Below, piece after piece: positions 38,318 through 51,386 of a DNA stretch of 64,000 nucleotides. The stretch comes from Mya arenaria (Eukaryota; Mollusca; Bivalvia; Myida; Myidae), in NCBI RefSeq assembly GCF_026914265.1, contig NC_069135.1, positions 18,392,548 to 18,456,547 of the forward strand. The letters run 5' to 3'. Within the stretch, counting starts at the first letter, position 1; each line of letters opens with the position of its first letter. The translations under genes were made by a program, and so were the position numbers. The notes below the pieces were generated by a model. The model saw nothing but the letters and a program-made list of their open reading frames with translations, was not told the DNA's origin and ran no database searches.

Positions 38318-41300
38318 CTATGAAATCATGGAGTTGTTTGGTGAGCTATGAGTGGTAAGGTCCTGCTGCTGCATGTGTAGGCCTGATTTCTGTGAGTCTT
38401 CACCGGTAATATACAGAGTATGATGCTGGCCCGCCATCTCTCCACCGCCCCCGGCAAGATTGTTCTGGGTCACAAATGGTATTGTGATGGACATGGGCTG
38501 CATACCCAGCTTGTTCACATTCATTGTACCTGACTTTGGCAGGGCACTGTTCTTAATGTGTATCTGGCCGGGTAATACTGAGTTAGGGTTAGCAGACATC
38601 TGGTTAGCCGTGTGTGGGGTGTGGAAGGTAATGTTCTGTAGCTGACCTCCAGTCAACAGGCCCTGACCATGGGACATGGGTCCACGTCCTTGAGGCAGCA
38701 CCGACTGGGCAACACCCTTAGTGGGAAATAAGCCCTGACCTGAAGCAGAAACAAGGGTTAAATAAGAGCAGTCAAAAACTGCCAAATCCCCCGCCAAATA
38801 ACGTACAGAATCTCCTTGGCATTTTGACAGATGATACAAAGGGCAAAACATAGAAATTAAGTATGGGTTTTGCTACGAGGTAACCATTCATAATTTTAAC
38901 TTTTGAATAAATCTCAACATTCATTCAGTGTTATCTATACTACTAAAAATACAAAAATACAAATAGTAAAATACTACTTAAAGCTTTAGTCTGCCAAAGC
39001 TATCAGATTGAATATAAGTGCACTGCACTTCACCTCAATCAGAAATTTGTGTACAAGTAAGTTTAAAGCCAATATCTTGAAGACTTTGAGAGTTGTGTTC
39101 CAGACAAAAAATAAGTATGGATATCAACAAAGGGTAAGAACAGAACTGCTAGAGTTATTGCTCCTTGGCTGGGCATTGCACTTTTCTTCAATGAGATCTG
39201 AATATGACTTTTAAAGTCAATACCTCAAAGACTTTGGGAGTATTGATCTGGACATAAATTATTTCAAATATGAAAATCAACAAAGGACAATTAATCAAGA
39301 AATACTGCAGTCATAGTTATGGTTCCTGATGCACTTCTCCTTAATATGATCTTTCTTTCTTTATAGATCAAAGTCCATGTATACATCAAAGGATTTCAGA
39401 GTTATGCTCCAGACAAATGCTTGATGAACGCGCGCATACACACACCTTACATTCTTATATCACTTTTTGGCAGGGGATAAAAAGCAACAATTGAGTTCAG
39501 CCCAGACAAACCTAAATACAAGGAATCTGACCAACCACTGTTTGAGTGTGAACTTGACCTTTGGAAAAAAATCTTGTTTGCAACACTTGGGCTTCCCTTG
39601 GTGAACATTTGTGTAAGTTTAAAAAAAAAAACAATACTAAACCACCCCAATCCCAATGCCTGAACGCGCCAGAATAAAAGGCATTTTGACTTATGAGGAC
39701 AGACAACATCACATGGACAAAAGTACCACTAACATAAAATTAACAGTATTTGTGGTAGCTATGTCCAGCTAACGGCAAGCAGGCTTGACAAAAATGCTGG
39801 TATTTATGAAATGTATCAGGACAAAAAAGAGCATCGCAGCAAGAAAATGCCAATGCTCATCTAATTATTTTTTCAATTGACCAAGGCGTTTAATTCAAAT
39901 ATTAAGCCCAGAGTTCAAATTCAACAATTATTAAGCCCAGAGTTCACTTCTTCATACATAATTATGCACATTATGCCATTGACCAGTAAAACATGTTGAA
40001 TGTTTAATGTATATTTCTTGAACGTTTTTATAAATGGCCAGGTCTAAAGGTAATGCAGGGATTTCCCTGATGCAGAAACTCTTGAGTCCAACACACAATT
40101 TTCAAGCTAGGGATGCTCATTTTGAACTTACTGTTCATCCCTGGGACTCCCAAAATAACACTCATTGAGTGTTTAACATTTTATGATATGCTTTTCTGCA
40201 GGTAAAAGAAATTTATCAGTGAGAAACCTCTGTTTATAAACATTTATATTCGAGATCAAAATGTCGGAAAATAGCTCAATGTTCATTATGTTTCTTGTTA
40301 TCATATTTCTGACTTAATAAAGATTCTTGTAACTTGTAACATTTATATTTCATAAGTGGTATCTATATAAAAAATAGTTTTATGCAAAAATACCATCCCT
40401 TTGGAAATGATTTTGTGATTTTTGGTCTAATGTGCTGACATTATAGATTCAATAAACAATTTCAAAATTAGTGAAAATTAATTTAACTTCACTGAAATAT
40501 CAGCATTAACCACCACAAAGTATATATTAAGAGTTATAATCATGCTAATATATTTAAGGATTATTTTTTGCTTACCTGCATGGTTTATTGTTTGGTTGGA
40601 GATGACTCCATTTGGCACGGTGGAAGTGGACACCATCGGACTGCTCATGTTCTGTCAAACAACAAGGGCACACATTGTAACTAATCAAAACCATAAGAAA
40701 TTTACATGATGATTGATCTGTGATGCTTTCTTTAGGAATCAAGTCATTATATCTGACTTATTGCAAGCAGTTTTGTTAATGGATATAAAAAGTTTAACAA
40801 CTTTAACTGTTTCATCATAATTAAAGCAATTACTCAAACTAAGGCATCTGTTATCTGAACAGCTTTGTTTTAAACCAAAATATATTGCAAAGCAATAGCA
40901 TTATTATGCACTACCAGAGCACTTACAGTCCTGATAGTGTTGATGTATGTTGATGGTTGGCCCTGGACTGAGGCACCCGCCGACATCATGGGCTGGGTCA
41001 TGGAGGTGGAGGTCAAGGTCACAGGTTGGAGAACAGCCCCTGGCTGGAGATTACTACTGTCTAGGAGCACAGCGTTAGGAGGGAGGCCAGTTATGAGCCC
41101 CCCTTTGCCCAGCTGGAGAGCCCGGATGTCGATGTTGTTGATGAACTTTGGCTGGTGAGAAACTGTCTTGTTGGATATCACACTGACTTGCTGAACTGCC
41201 TTACCAGAACCATCATCACTACTTCCTGATGGTATCTGATTGGGGTTAGCATTCTGTATATCAGCTTGGGAAATCTGTGAATTTGTAATATTCACTAATT

Positions 41301-44300
41301 GCCCATTAATTATCGCTTCTTGAGGTATACCTGTTACATAAAATCCCATATCTTTTATCACATTATTCTTTGCATGTTTGATATTGCCACTTGCAACCAG
41401 ACTAGCACCTATCTGAGAGAGGGTGGCAGCACTGATGTTTACACTGGGTATTGCTATAGCAAACTGCTGCTGGTTGCCACCAGAGGTTTGTGAGAGGGCA
41501 CCTACACTGCCCAGTATACTCGGGGTGGCTGTCACTATAGAAGCCCCTCCTATACTGGACTGAGCACTTGGATTGAGGGCACCAGCATTACCACTGCCAC
41601 GACGCTTCTTTGCTGCTGATGCAGCATTTGTTAAAAAGCCTTGGGTGAGACCAACAGAAGTAATACTCTTACACTGGGCTATGGTGTCTTTTATTTTTGG
41701 TTTGCTGCTCGTGAAGGACTGTACAGTGCTGGAGGACTTGGGTTTCTGTTTTGACAAGACTTTGTTTGCTGTGACTGATGTTATGAGATTGGATCCCTGA
41801 ACTAGTTGCTGCCCTAGAAGATTTCTCCCCGAGTCGAGGAAGCCAAATTCATACGGATCAGAACTGATCTGATCATTTTCTCGTGGTAGATTGGCCTCCA
41901 CACAAAGCTTCCTGTAATAAAGACATTTTACATAATAAGTTTCTTAATGATATTAAGTTAATACTTTTAAAAGTACTTCTACTTTTTAAGGATAATGTTT
42001 GCTTTAAATTCATTTAATATAATTCATAATCCTACTTGGGTGGTGATGGATTGGCATGCTTATCCAGCATGTCCAGGAAGATGGCTCTCACATAGTCTGT
42101 TTTGCGACCGAATGTGTGACACCCAAATCTGCTCCCATAACTGTTGTGGTAGCGTGCACCAAATGAACATGCCTGAAAGATTGTGGAAACTCACGTAACA
42201 CACATGTATGCTAACTACTGCAAACATAAGATCAAGTACAGCTATGTGTTCTTAACAACTTTAATAACAAAGCAAGGCTGGGAAAACAAGAATATCGCTG
42301 GAAGCGATGGATGCTCCCAATACGCAGAAATTGTAATACAATGTGCTGGTAGAGGGTAAATGGTTGGAGCAGTATTATTTACAAGTTGGGAAAATTCATA
42401 AAATGGAAATATATGGCAAGGTCTGAAAATATAAATTTTGAAGCAAATATCAAAAATATGGTCCAGACACACTCTGATTTTCAAAAACTGATCAGATAAG
42501 GGCAGTTTCAGGGGATATAACTTATGCAGGACAGGAGTATGGTTCTAGGGTAATGCACTTATTACCTTCTATCTACATTTCAAGTTTAATTTCAATCAGT
42601 TTAGTATTTTCAAAGATATGGCCCTGACAAGTACCCATTTTTGAAAATTATCAGGTCAAGGGGAGATAACTTAAGAACATGCAGGGCAGGGTTCTTGTGC
42701 ACTGCAATTTCTCTCATTCCATCTATCTATATACCAAGTTTTATTTCAATCCCAATAGTAGTTTTTAAGTTATTTTCTGGACAAGGGAGTGCCGGACTGA
42801 TGGACAAAGCAGCAACTATCTCTCCCTTCAGGAAGCACAAATATTCAAAAGGAAGGATGTTGTTGAACTCTTTGATTTCCCTTGTACTCACCGTCAGCTG
42901 GGGCCACAGGAATGTTAGTTTGATGACAATGTTTCTTGTACACAGCCACATTCTGAACTACATAATCAGCTGTATAGTACTTAACTTGTCAAATGTGACA
43001 AGTACAACAACTCTTACAAGGTGTCAGAAAGATTGTACTAGCATCTTGAATTTGACAGACTAACTCTATTGTTGCTGATACTCCTATCTTAACTATGTGA
43101 GCTACTCACGGCTATAGGCCTTGGATGGTAGGTTGTATATGAGCTATCCTCCTCCTCCTCCCCTCCAATCCTCTCTCCCGGCCTACCAGTGGGAGACTGG
43201 AGCTCATCTTGTGATGATGGTGACCCGATACTGCTAAAACTTGTCCTGAAACAAATGCTCATTATAAATCATGAGTAACTCACACAATAACTACAATATA
43301 CTTAAGGACAACAGTTCTGCATGGTTTGTTTTAATTCAAAATAGTTTATGCTTAAAAACAAATTATACCAATTTCAATAACAATTACAGCTTATTAGATG
43401 CTTTCCATTGGTTTAAAGATATATTTATTTGTGAAATCACTGTTTCAAACAGATGCTACAAGTTTTAACTAGACTATTCCAAACAATACTTCGTAGTTTT
43501 TTATTCTTTTCCTAATTATTTTTTTTTTTAGCTTAGACCAACGATAAAATACATTTAATTACCATGTTTGAAAAAGTAATGGCATTACACCAGTATATCT
43601 ACAGAATAACTGTAGTACTCTTGTGTACCTGTGTGAAGAGATGCTGGCGGGTCTCTGGATAGGGGCAGGTTTCACTGTGGAGAACTGGGGCAAGGAGAGA
43701 GACTTGCCATCCCTTGTCAGGGCTTGGGCGATGTGGGCATTGGGCGTGGTAGCTGAAGCAAGGACTGAGGTTACACTGGTGGCCTTGCCCAGCGGTGTGA
43801 CTATAGTGTGGGGCTGCTGACCCTTGCCAGATGCCTGCACGGCCTTGAGGGCAGCGGCTGCCTCCTTACTCTCATTTTTGGCTTTAATATACGCCTCTTT
43901 GGCGTCACGGTGCTCCTGTAAAAGCTCGTCAAACGGCAGACGCCGCCCCGTCACAGCACGTCGCAGGGAGAGGGCATGGGACTGTAAGAAATATTGAACA
44001 GAGAATATGTTTATTTCTTCATAGGAAATTATTAACTATGAACATTCAAAACACCATTGCCTTCTATTGTTGAAATGAAACAAAAACAACGTACTTAGAT
44101 CATTTACATTTATGAATGATTACAATATGTCATATTTGGCTTTTATAATGCATGTACAAAAATTAAACTTGAAATGTGAAGAACTCAAAAGGAAACACTC
44201 TTAACTTCCATGCATGATAACTAAAAGAACCATTAAAATACTAAGAGTATACTCGTTTCAAATACTCCAAAAGTTTCTTTTCCTGAAATAAAAATCATGA

Positions 44301-47300
44301 TTCAACTAGACACGCATCTCAAAAAAAGTGACAGGGAGATGTTTTGAGGCTGACAACGTTGTATGCAGTAGCTGTCTGTGTAAAATATCCTGATGTTAAA
44401 ACATCCAGATATTAATATTATAACTTAAAAACCATGGAGACATTTACTTGTCACATGATAACCCAGAAGAAACAAATGAATGCTTGGAGGCATCGATTTA
44501 TTCTTACCTATCATGATTTGGGACAAGACTGTTTCAATTGAGAATTACATGGCTGTTTTGAAAAAAATATGTCAGTCCACCCGCTACCTGCTGGTGACAT
44601 TTTGGTTCAAAGACTTTCAACGTTGGGTATATAAAAATATTGTGGGAGTTTTGTCAAAGTAGTGCCAAGATAAAGAAAATATTTTTTATGGGATATTCTT
44701 AAACTGTGACATTGACCTTGAGCTTGCACACCTGGAGTTTGGGCTCTGCATGTTTTGTTAATGCAGTAAACATTTTACCCATCTTTAATGAAAATCCTTT
44801 CAGGGGTTCGCAAGATATGTAGGGGACATAAAATCTATCACTCGAGAAACCTTGGACCATGAACTGTGACCTTGAGCTTGTTTCCCTGTTATGTGGGTGC
44901 TGGGTATCTATATAGCTATATATTTTGTGAAAAAAGCAGTATTTTTATGGGATTCAGCTCTAATCAGATTTGTGTGTCACATCAAATACATGTATGCAGT
45001 CAAGTATTCTGCTAATTTAATAGTGAACATCATTAATTTTAAAAACAGTTTAAACAAAGCACCTGTTTCATCTGAAAATCTTCAATCTAATAATGTAGGA
45101 ATAAGTGTGAGAAACACCCGAAACAATTTTCCCTGTTTCTCATGAAACAAATATATTGAAACATTATCATACATTAGCAGCATCTAGCCAAACCTATATA
45201 TACGAAGGCAATGTCTACATTTACAGTTTGTCCTACTTTGAAAGCCAATGAGATTGCTGCATTACATTTTAAATTTGAAAAATATTTCCCATATTCTGCA
45301 ATTCGTCCCTGATATGAACTCCGATACAGAGAAAATACAGTGATATTTGGCCTACGTGACTTTTCTAGAAAGTAGGCGGAGCCTGTATTGTTTACTGTAA
45401 AATGTTGATGCTTTCCATAATACGGGCATTCTAAAGTGGCCGACCCCTAGATTTGCAACCAAAATTAATCAACAACATATCTTGTGTGTTTATTAAATTT
45501 TGCAACCAAAATTAATCAACAACATATCTTGTGTGTTTATTAAAACGATATTTTAACATGAAAACAAAACAACTGTTAATTAAACATCGATGATTGCCGC
45601 ACCAGACATCACGTGACATCAAAGAACCAGTGCTGCGCGACTAGATTATTTCCCTGGCTTGTCAATCAATTTTAGGGTGGAGTCGGCATTTGTCAGTCAA
45701 CGTTTAGCCGGGTGTGCGGACGTGACAAACTGTAAGCAAGTTATCTTTCATATTTTTAAAAATACGGAACAAATTGCTGCGCTCGCCTTCGGCTCGCTTG
45801 CAATATATTCTGTATTTTTAAAAATATGAAAGATAACTAATACGTATTGAGACCAGGCATCTGAGCTTGATAATCATACCTTGCATGTGAGAGAGCGAGT
45901 ACAAGCTTTGCCAGTTTCGGACACCACTACTCCACAGTGCTTGTTCGGATCATACTCCCGGTCTGAAAACAAATACAAACTTTTTAATTTCAAAACACAA
46001 AAAATAAACAGTCAAAAGGCTTACTATAATGTTGTATGAATAATATTGCACAAAAAAAATACATGAAAATGTCTCACCTTTGAGTGGAATAATTTTGTCT
46101 GGCTTCTTTATCATCTGGAACTTCTCAATTGCTTCCGTGTTGACAGCTGGCACATTAGTGTCTCCAGGAGGTGGCTGGGTGCTGGGTGTCCCCCCTGAAC
46201 TTGCCTTGAACACTGCAGCAGCACCTGGGCTCAGCTTAGAGCCTGGCTTGGTAAGCCCAGTTCCAATGATGGGCTTTACCATGCTGCTGATTTTTGCTGA
46301 TGGTGACTTGAAAGAATTGTTTAGTTTTCCTGCTAGATTGTTTGTAGACTTGGGTGGACTAGATAATAGTGGACTGAGACTTTTAAAGCCACCAGCATTA
46401 CCAGAGTTTACAGCAGACTTAACTATATCACTGATTGTGCTCTCCATGTTGCTGTTATTCGACACAATACTTGGTTTACTATCACTTATTGAGCTGGTGT
46501 GTTTGGCAACATTATTATTAATTGTCAGATTGCTTAATGATGCACTACCCTCAGAAGATACAGTATTCAACACACCAGTGCTTGTAAAGTTAACACGTAT
46601 GGACCCCATAGGCAAATTAGGACGACCAATACTGTTAAACTTAAAGCTAGATGTTGAGTTATTCATCACACTGGTCACATTAGTGGCAGTAGTTGTCAGT
46701 GTCGCCATGGTGACAGTGTTTGTGGTAATGGTTGTGGACGATGTTGCCAAGGCAACCAACCCGCCAGGCTCCGGCTCAGGTTCAGGTACAGGAGACATGG
46801 GCTCCAATATGGAACTCACTGCACTGTTTATCTCTGAGGCTTGTGCTGTGTCCATCTCCATATATGAGTCAGACACTTCCAGAGCAGGAGTAAGTTCAGG
46901 TATAGGTGAAGGTGGTTCTTCTTTAATATCAGGTTCCTGAATATCAGTTATCACTGGCATTGATTTTGGGGGGGACTTGGAATCTCTTAATGACCCATTA
47001 GTCAAGGAAGTCCGAGCATTGCCATTAAATTCTCTTTGCTTTTTCATTGCAAGGGTGTCTGGCATTCGCTCCACTTTCACAACAGGAGAAGGGCTTTTGC
47101 TAATGAGATGACTGTTCTTCACTGTTTCAGTGTCAATTATAGCCCCCACTGTCGCGGCAGTATCAAACGACGGTGGAGGCTCCATTACACTAGATTTGGT
47201 AGAAACTTGCTGTTTCACATCTTTAAGATTTGGTTCTACATCAGCCCCTGAGTTTGTAATGTCTTTGTGAGGTTTCAGTGGTAAGGTCGTTGAGTGGCCA

Positions 47301-50300
47301 TGCCGGTGTAATTTACTTGATGAACTGTGAGATTTTGAATAAGATGATCTAGAATGAGATTTTGTAGGGGAATGAGTTTTTGAATGAGATTTTGATGAAA
47401 CAGAGTGCCGACTTGAAGACTGGTGTGTTTTTGATGAAGAATGCATTGAGAAACTACCCTTGCCTCCATGTCGAATTTCTGAAAAAGCAATGTCATTTTG
47501 AAAAACTGTGACTATGCATGGAAATCTTGCTAGTTATACCTCTTCTTCAGCGTTATCGATGGAAAATGAGCCTTTCTTTGATAACTAAGACATAATTTCA
47601 CAAAAATAATGAAAATAAAGGAACTTGTTAATCATTACCATTTTTAAGAAGTAAGATTACTTTATTTAATTACAGTATCTAAATATGACATAATGCCATA
47701 ATAAGCACACATATTCCAATGTTACTTGAAAATTTGCTTTTTTGTAAAAAATAAACTTTGCTATTTTTCAATTATTATTGTTGTTTTTTTTTCTTTTATT
47801 TCTTCACATTTAGAATATGACAGCCTTTCAACATATGACGAATTTCAATAAAGCAATCTATAATCGGTGTTGAAGTAATATTTGGAATGACCCCTTCAAA
47901 CATTGAAAATACATTGTAAGACATTTCAAATTGTGTCATATATGCTACGTCAGAAGGCAAAATTTTACTTAAAATGAAGACTTAAAACAAAGATAACTTT
48001 TGTTTGACCACATGAAACAGACTATGCCGCTTTAAGAGCTCTGCCTTTGTTTTATTACTGGAGTTTGATAAGGTGATTAGTTTCATCAAACACTACGACA
48101 CTGTTTCAAATACAATGTTTTGACAGTGCTCCATCAGACAGCTGTATTGTGGAAAGGTTTGTCAAAGTGTTTTCAGAAACTAAACTCTCTATCAAACTCT
48201 GGTAAAAAACTGAAGCATAAGCAGCGAAGACTGTGATATGTTTCATTTAAAATGGAGACGAAATAGTGAAGTGACCTTTGTTTGAAGTCTTCATTCAAAG
48301 CAAAATGTTGCCTTCCAACATAGCATTTATGACACAATTTATCACATGGTATAAACACTGTGTATATCTTCTCCAGGAATACAATAAAAAGAAATTATTT
48401 TGTTCCAGTGTAAGATCGTAAATATGTTTTAATAATTTCACCTTATGAAAACCTTAGTAGTTATTTCATTTGAGGCTATGCCACTTGCAAAATATAGCTT
48501 TTGGCGCTAGCTCAGTGATATATATATTATGATCTTGCACAGAAACAATTGTAAACCCTTTACATGTATGTTACATTTGTAACAGCAACCTTCAACAAGA
48601 GCTGTCACAGAGACAGCACGCTCGACTATTCCGCCGCTTTTCAATGTAAGGATTGAAAAGTTTTGGCGAAACATGCATGGATCACTGTTAGATCAGATTT
48701 CAATGCAATACATGGTGTGCTGAGATATAAAATATGCAAAATATTAACGAAAATTTCTAAGTCTAATAATAAAGGGCCATTATTTGCAAAATACAGTTAT
48801 CTAACTTGGTTACTCAATTAAGTTGGGTGGTTGAATACCATTGTATAAAGTCTCAATGCAATACATCAAAAAGTTGCTGAGATATTATCCTATGTGTGCT
48901 AACATGCAAGACCTTAACCAGAATTTTTAAGTCGCATAATAAAGGGGCAAAAATTATATATTATAAAAGATAGGGTTATCTTACTTGATTAAATAAGAAG
49001 GTTAAATAGATGGGAGCCTGTGTGTAAAGTTTCAATGCAATACATGATGTATTCGCTGAGGTATTAACCTATGTGTGCTTACACGCAAAACCTTAACCAG
49101 AATTTCTAAGTCAAATAATAAAGGGCAATTATTTGCATTAAATGCAAACTAGAGTTAGCTAACTTGGTTAATTAAGTAGGTTGGATGGTTGAGTACCATT
49201 GTATAAAGCCTCAACGCAATACCTCAAGTACGGTAGTTGCTGAGATATGAACCTATGTGTGCTTACACGCAAAACCTTGACCAGAATTTCTAAGTCAAAT
49301 AATAAAGGCCTATTATTTGCGTTATATTCAAATAATTGTTATCTAACTTCATTAATTTAGTATGTAAGATAGTTGGGAATACATATCCAAAGATTCAATG
49401 CAATAATTGATGTATTTACTGAGATAATGACTTAAAGGTGCTTACATGCAAAACCTTAACCAAGGTGTGACACCAACGCCAACGCCAGGGTGAGTAGTAT
49501 AGCTCTCCTTATTCTTCAAATAGTCGAGCTAAAAACCCATGTCATTTTGGGTTAATAAAGGTAAACATTATTAATTATTAAAAACAATTGCTTACCAAGA
49601 TGTGACTGAAGAGCTTGTGGTTTTAAAACTTGACCACATTTGTCACAGACAACCAGATAAAATTCATCCCTGGAGGGACAGAGGCCGAATAATGGCATAT
49701 CTGAAAGGTAAAAACAGCAAGTTAAATATAAATACACCTCATACTTTTGTTTGGATTTATTAAGAATAGACCAATTTCTAATTTAGTAATTATCTAAGGC
49801 TGTTATTCTTTGACTCAATGTACACACTCTGTGCTCCTTTCTGCACTGCATACCAGCATTTACTCTGGGGGCACTTTTCCATGCATTCGTGAAATTAATA
49901 ATTCTATTTTGTCTGATTCACTTCTTAATATCATGGTCTTTGAACAGAGAAACCGATACAAATATTGTCAGTCTGAGTGGAGTGTGGATGAATAACTAAA
50001 GGGATGTTTTTTAAAGGTTTGTTTAATTATGATCATGTAAAACTGAACTTTTCTGGTTGAAGTAATACTCTAAATGTTCATAGTATATGATGTGTTTCGA
50101 TATGATATAACTACGTACAGCATATTTGATTGCTTGTCATGACAGGAATATATGACTATATGATAATGATAATCAGGGCTTCTAAAATTTTGAAATCTCA
50201 ATCAGGGCCTGTCAACCTGGCACGATGTGCTCATGGAATAGCGACAATGGGTTTTCACTTGTTCTATTTTTGCAAATGTGGAACACACATGTGGTGTGCC

Positions 50301-51131
50301 CGCACAGAGTCATGGAATACCGGCCTAAAATTTCAGCAGATAAAAATGATTGATTTATGTCTTGCTCAATATTTTAAATGATTCCGAAATAATTAATTGT
50401 TCTTTGAACGCTCCAAAGCCTCGGAATCAATGTCCTTCAATAATGTATGAAACTTTAAGTGGATGGATAGTTTAAATAAAGCACACCTTTATACATCAAA
50501 GTATATATTTATCAAAATAATTAAGGCAAAAACTTCCAAGATATCGTTTTGCGGAAACCTGAATTTGCTAATAATAGTTTGCCTTGCAATTTAACACATC
50601 TTAATTCTTATTGCAGTGTTCGCTATCGGTCATTTTAAATCATTCCTTTCATTTGGCAAATCGACAATCAAACATATTAATTACAAACATTTTACTTCTC
50701 CTTATCTTTAATTTATTTTTAATTTTCACAGAATAAAATGTGTCAGGAACTTGACATAGTGGTGAAAATAATTGTTTTCTTATTGCAGATACCTTCAAAT
50801 TTTAGCTTCATACTGTCTTCTTCTGCATTGCCTTTTTCTGTGTCAGTATCTTCATTGTCTGTAAACATATGCGAAGTGCATGACATGACATACATACAAA
50901 AAACTACCTTCATATCTGATTCAACTTTGAAATGACGGTTTCCACCGTGACAAACATGACCTACTTTAAAGGAATATGAGGAGACAAAATGACTATTCTG
51001 TTGAAAAGTAAGACTATGATTGGATATTGGACACTGCATTTACCGGATTCTACGTCGGGCATTACAGCATCAGCCCAGTCAGCCCATTGCTGCCCTGAAA
51101 ATAGCGACGGACTGTCGTCCAGAGTCGCCAT
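38318..51131 (-). CDS. ATXN7: Ataxin-7, SAGA deubiquitinase-module subunit
   Basis: Eleven coding exons on the minus strand: 51044-51131, 50793-50858, 49596-49700, 46078-47478, 45880-45962, 43629-43981, 43110-43245, 42036-42172, 40927-41911, 40576-40651 and 38318-38739. They total 3852 nt, an exact frame of 1283 aa. The N-terminus [12 protein letters not shown] matches the conserved ataxin-7 start. A zinc finger (Cys70, Cys73, His85, His90) in [20 protein letters not shown] matches the segment that contacts the SAGA deubiquitinase module. The SCA7 domain, with Cys563, Cys574, Cys580 and His583, reads [19 protein letters not shown]; in vertebrate ataxin-7 it binds H2A/H2B. A later conserved block is [20 protein letters not shown]. 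Exon 4 is a long Ser/Thr-rich disordered region that opens with a Ser/His-rich stretch. There is no polyglutamine tract. Its first coding exon lies 255 bp from THOC7 in divergent orientation. Confidence 0.93.
39020..39420. repeat. Diverged ~170-bp tandem repeat in ataxin-7 intron
   Basis: Phrases such as AAGTTTAAAGCCAATA, CTTGAAGACTTTGAGAGT, CCAGACAAA and ATCAACAAAGG recur two to three times at irregular spacing. They lie in the intron between exons 11 and 10. Confidence 0.4.
45452..45545. repeat. Tandem 47-bp duplication
   Basis: The stretch beginning TTTGCAACCAAAATTAATC is repeated with a 47-bp period and essentially no mismatch, so it is recent. It lies in ataxin-7 intron 5. Confidence 0.8.
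45740..45837. repeat. Perfect 26-bp inverted repeat with 46-bp loop
   Basis: The left arm 45740-45765 begins GTTATCTTTCATATTT and the right arm 45812-45837 is its exact complement. The loop contains GCGCTCGCCTTCGGCTCGC, itself partly self-complementary. It lies 43 bp downstream of ataxin-7 exon 5 on the minus strand. Confidence 0.85.
47928..48361. mobile_element. Foldback MITE, copy B
   Basis: Same family as 30711-31185. The arms contain GTGTCATATATGCTACGTC on the left and its counterpart CATAGCATTTATGACAC on the right, plus the GCAAAATGTTGCCTTC tract. It lies in ataxin-7 intron 3. Confidence 0.65.
48592..49531 (+). mobile_element. Tandem-core element A (Helitron-like candidate)
   Basis: One end is a hairpin, AGCTGTCACAGAGACAGC, followed by ACGCTCGACTATTCC; the other end reads CTCCTTATTCTTCAAATAG then TCGAGCT. 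Between are about five diverged core units containing CTAAGTC.AATAATAAAGG, ACTTGGTTA and TATGTGTGCTTACACGCAAA. A second copy lies inverted at 54021-55650. Both ends show CTCGACT/AGTCGAG. The layout resembles bivalve non-autonomous Helitron-type elements; this is an inference. Confidence 0.6.
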
Positions 51132-51386
51132 TTTAGTTTTCTATTTCTTTTCGGGATTAACCGAACGTGACGTCATTCTCGTGGATTTCCGCACCCATGG
51201 TCGCTTAAAACATTGGCTAAACATTATCCAAAACATTAAGTTAATCATGGTAAATTTCATTCTTTTGACTTAAATTTTATTCTGAAAAAGAATCTTAGTC
51301 GAAAAAATCGCACATTAACATTTCGATGCCATTAAATTGGTCGCATTTATTTTGTATGTGTATGTTGATGTAGGAGGCAGCAAACA
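51132..51386. promoter_or_regulatory. Bidirectional promoter of ATXN7 and THOC7
   Basis: 255 bases separate the two start codons. A full CRE-type palindrome TGACGTCA sits at 51168-51175 and an inverted CCAAT (ATTGG) at 51212-51216. No TATA box is placed convincingly for either gene. A shared promoter is inferred from the spacing and divergence. Confidence 0.65.

Noticed and set aside
46080-46940. 286-codon plus-strand frame
   Set aside because: It is antisense to the long ataxin-7 exon 4, whose Ser/Thr/Pro-rich codons leave the other strand open by composition.
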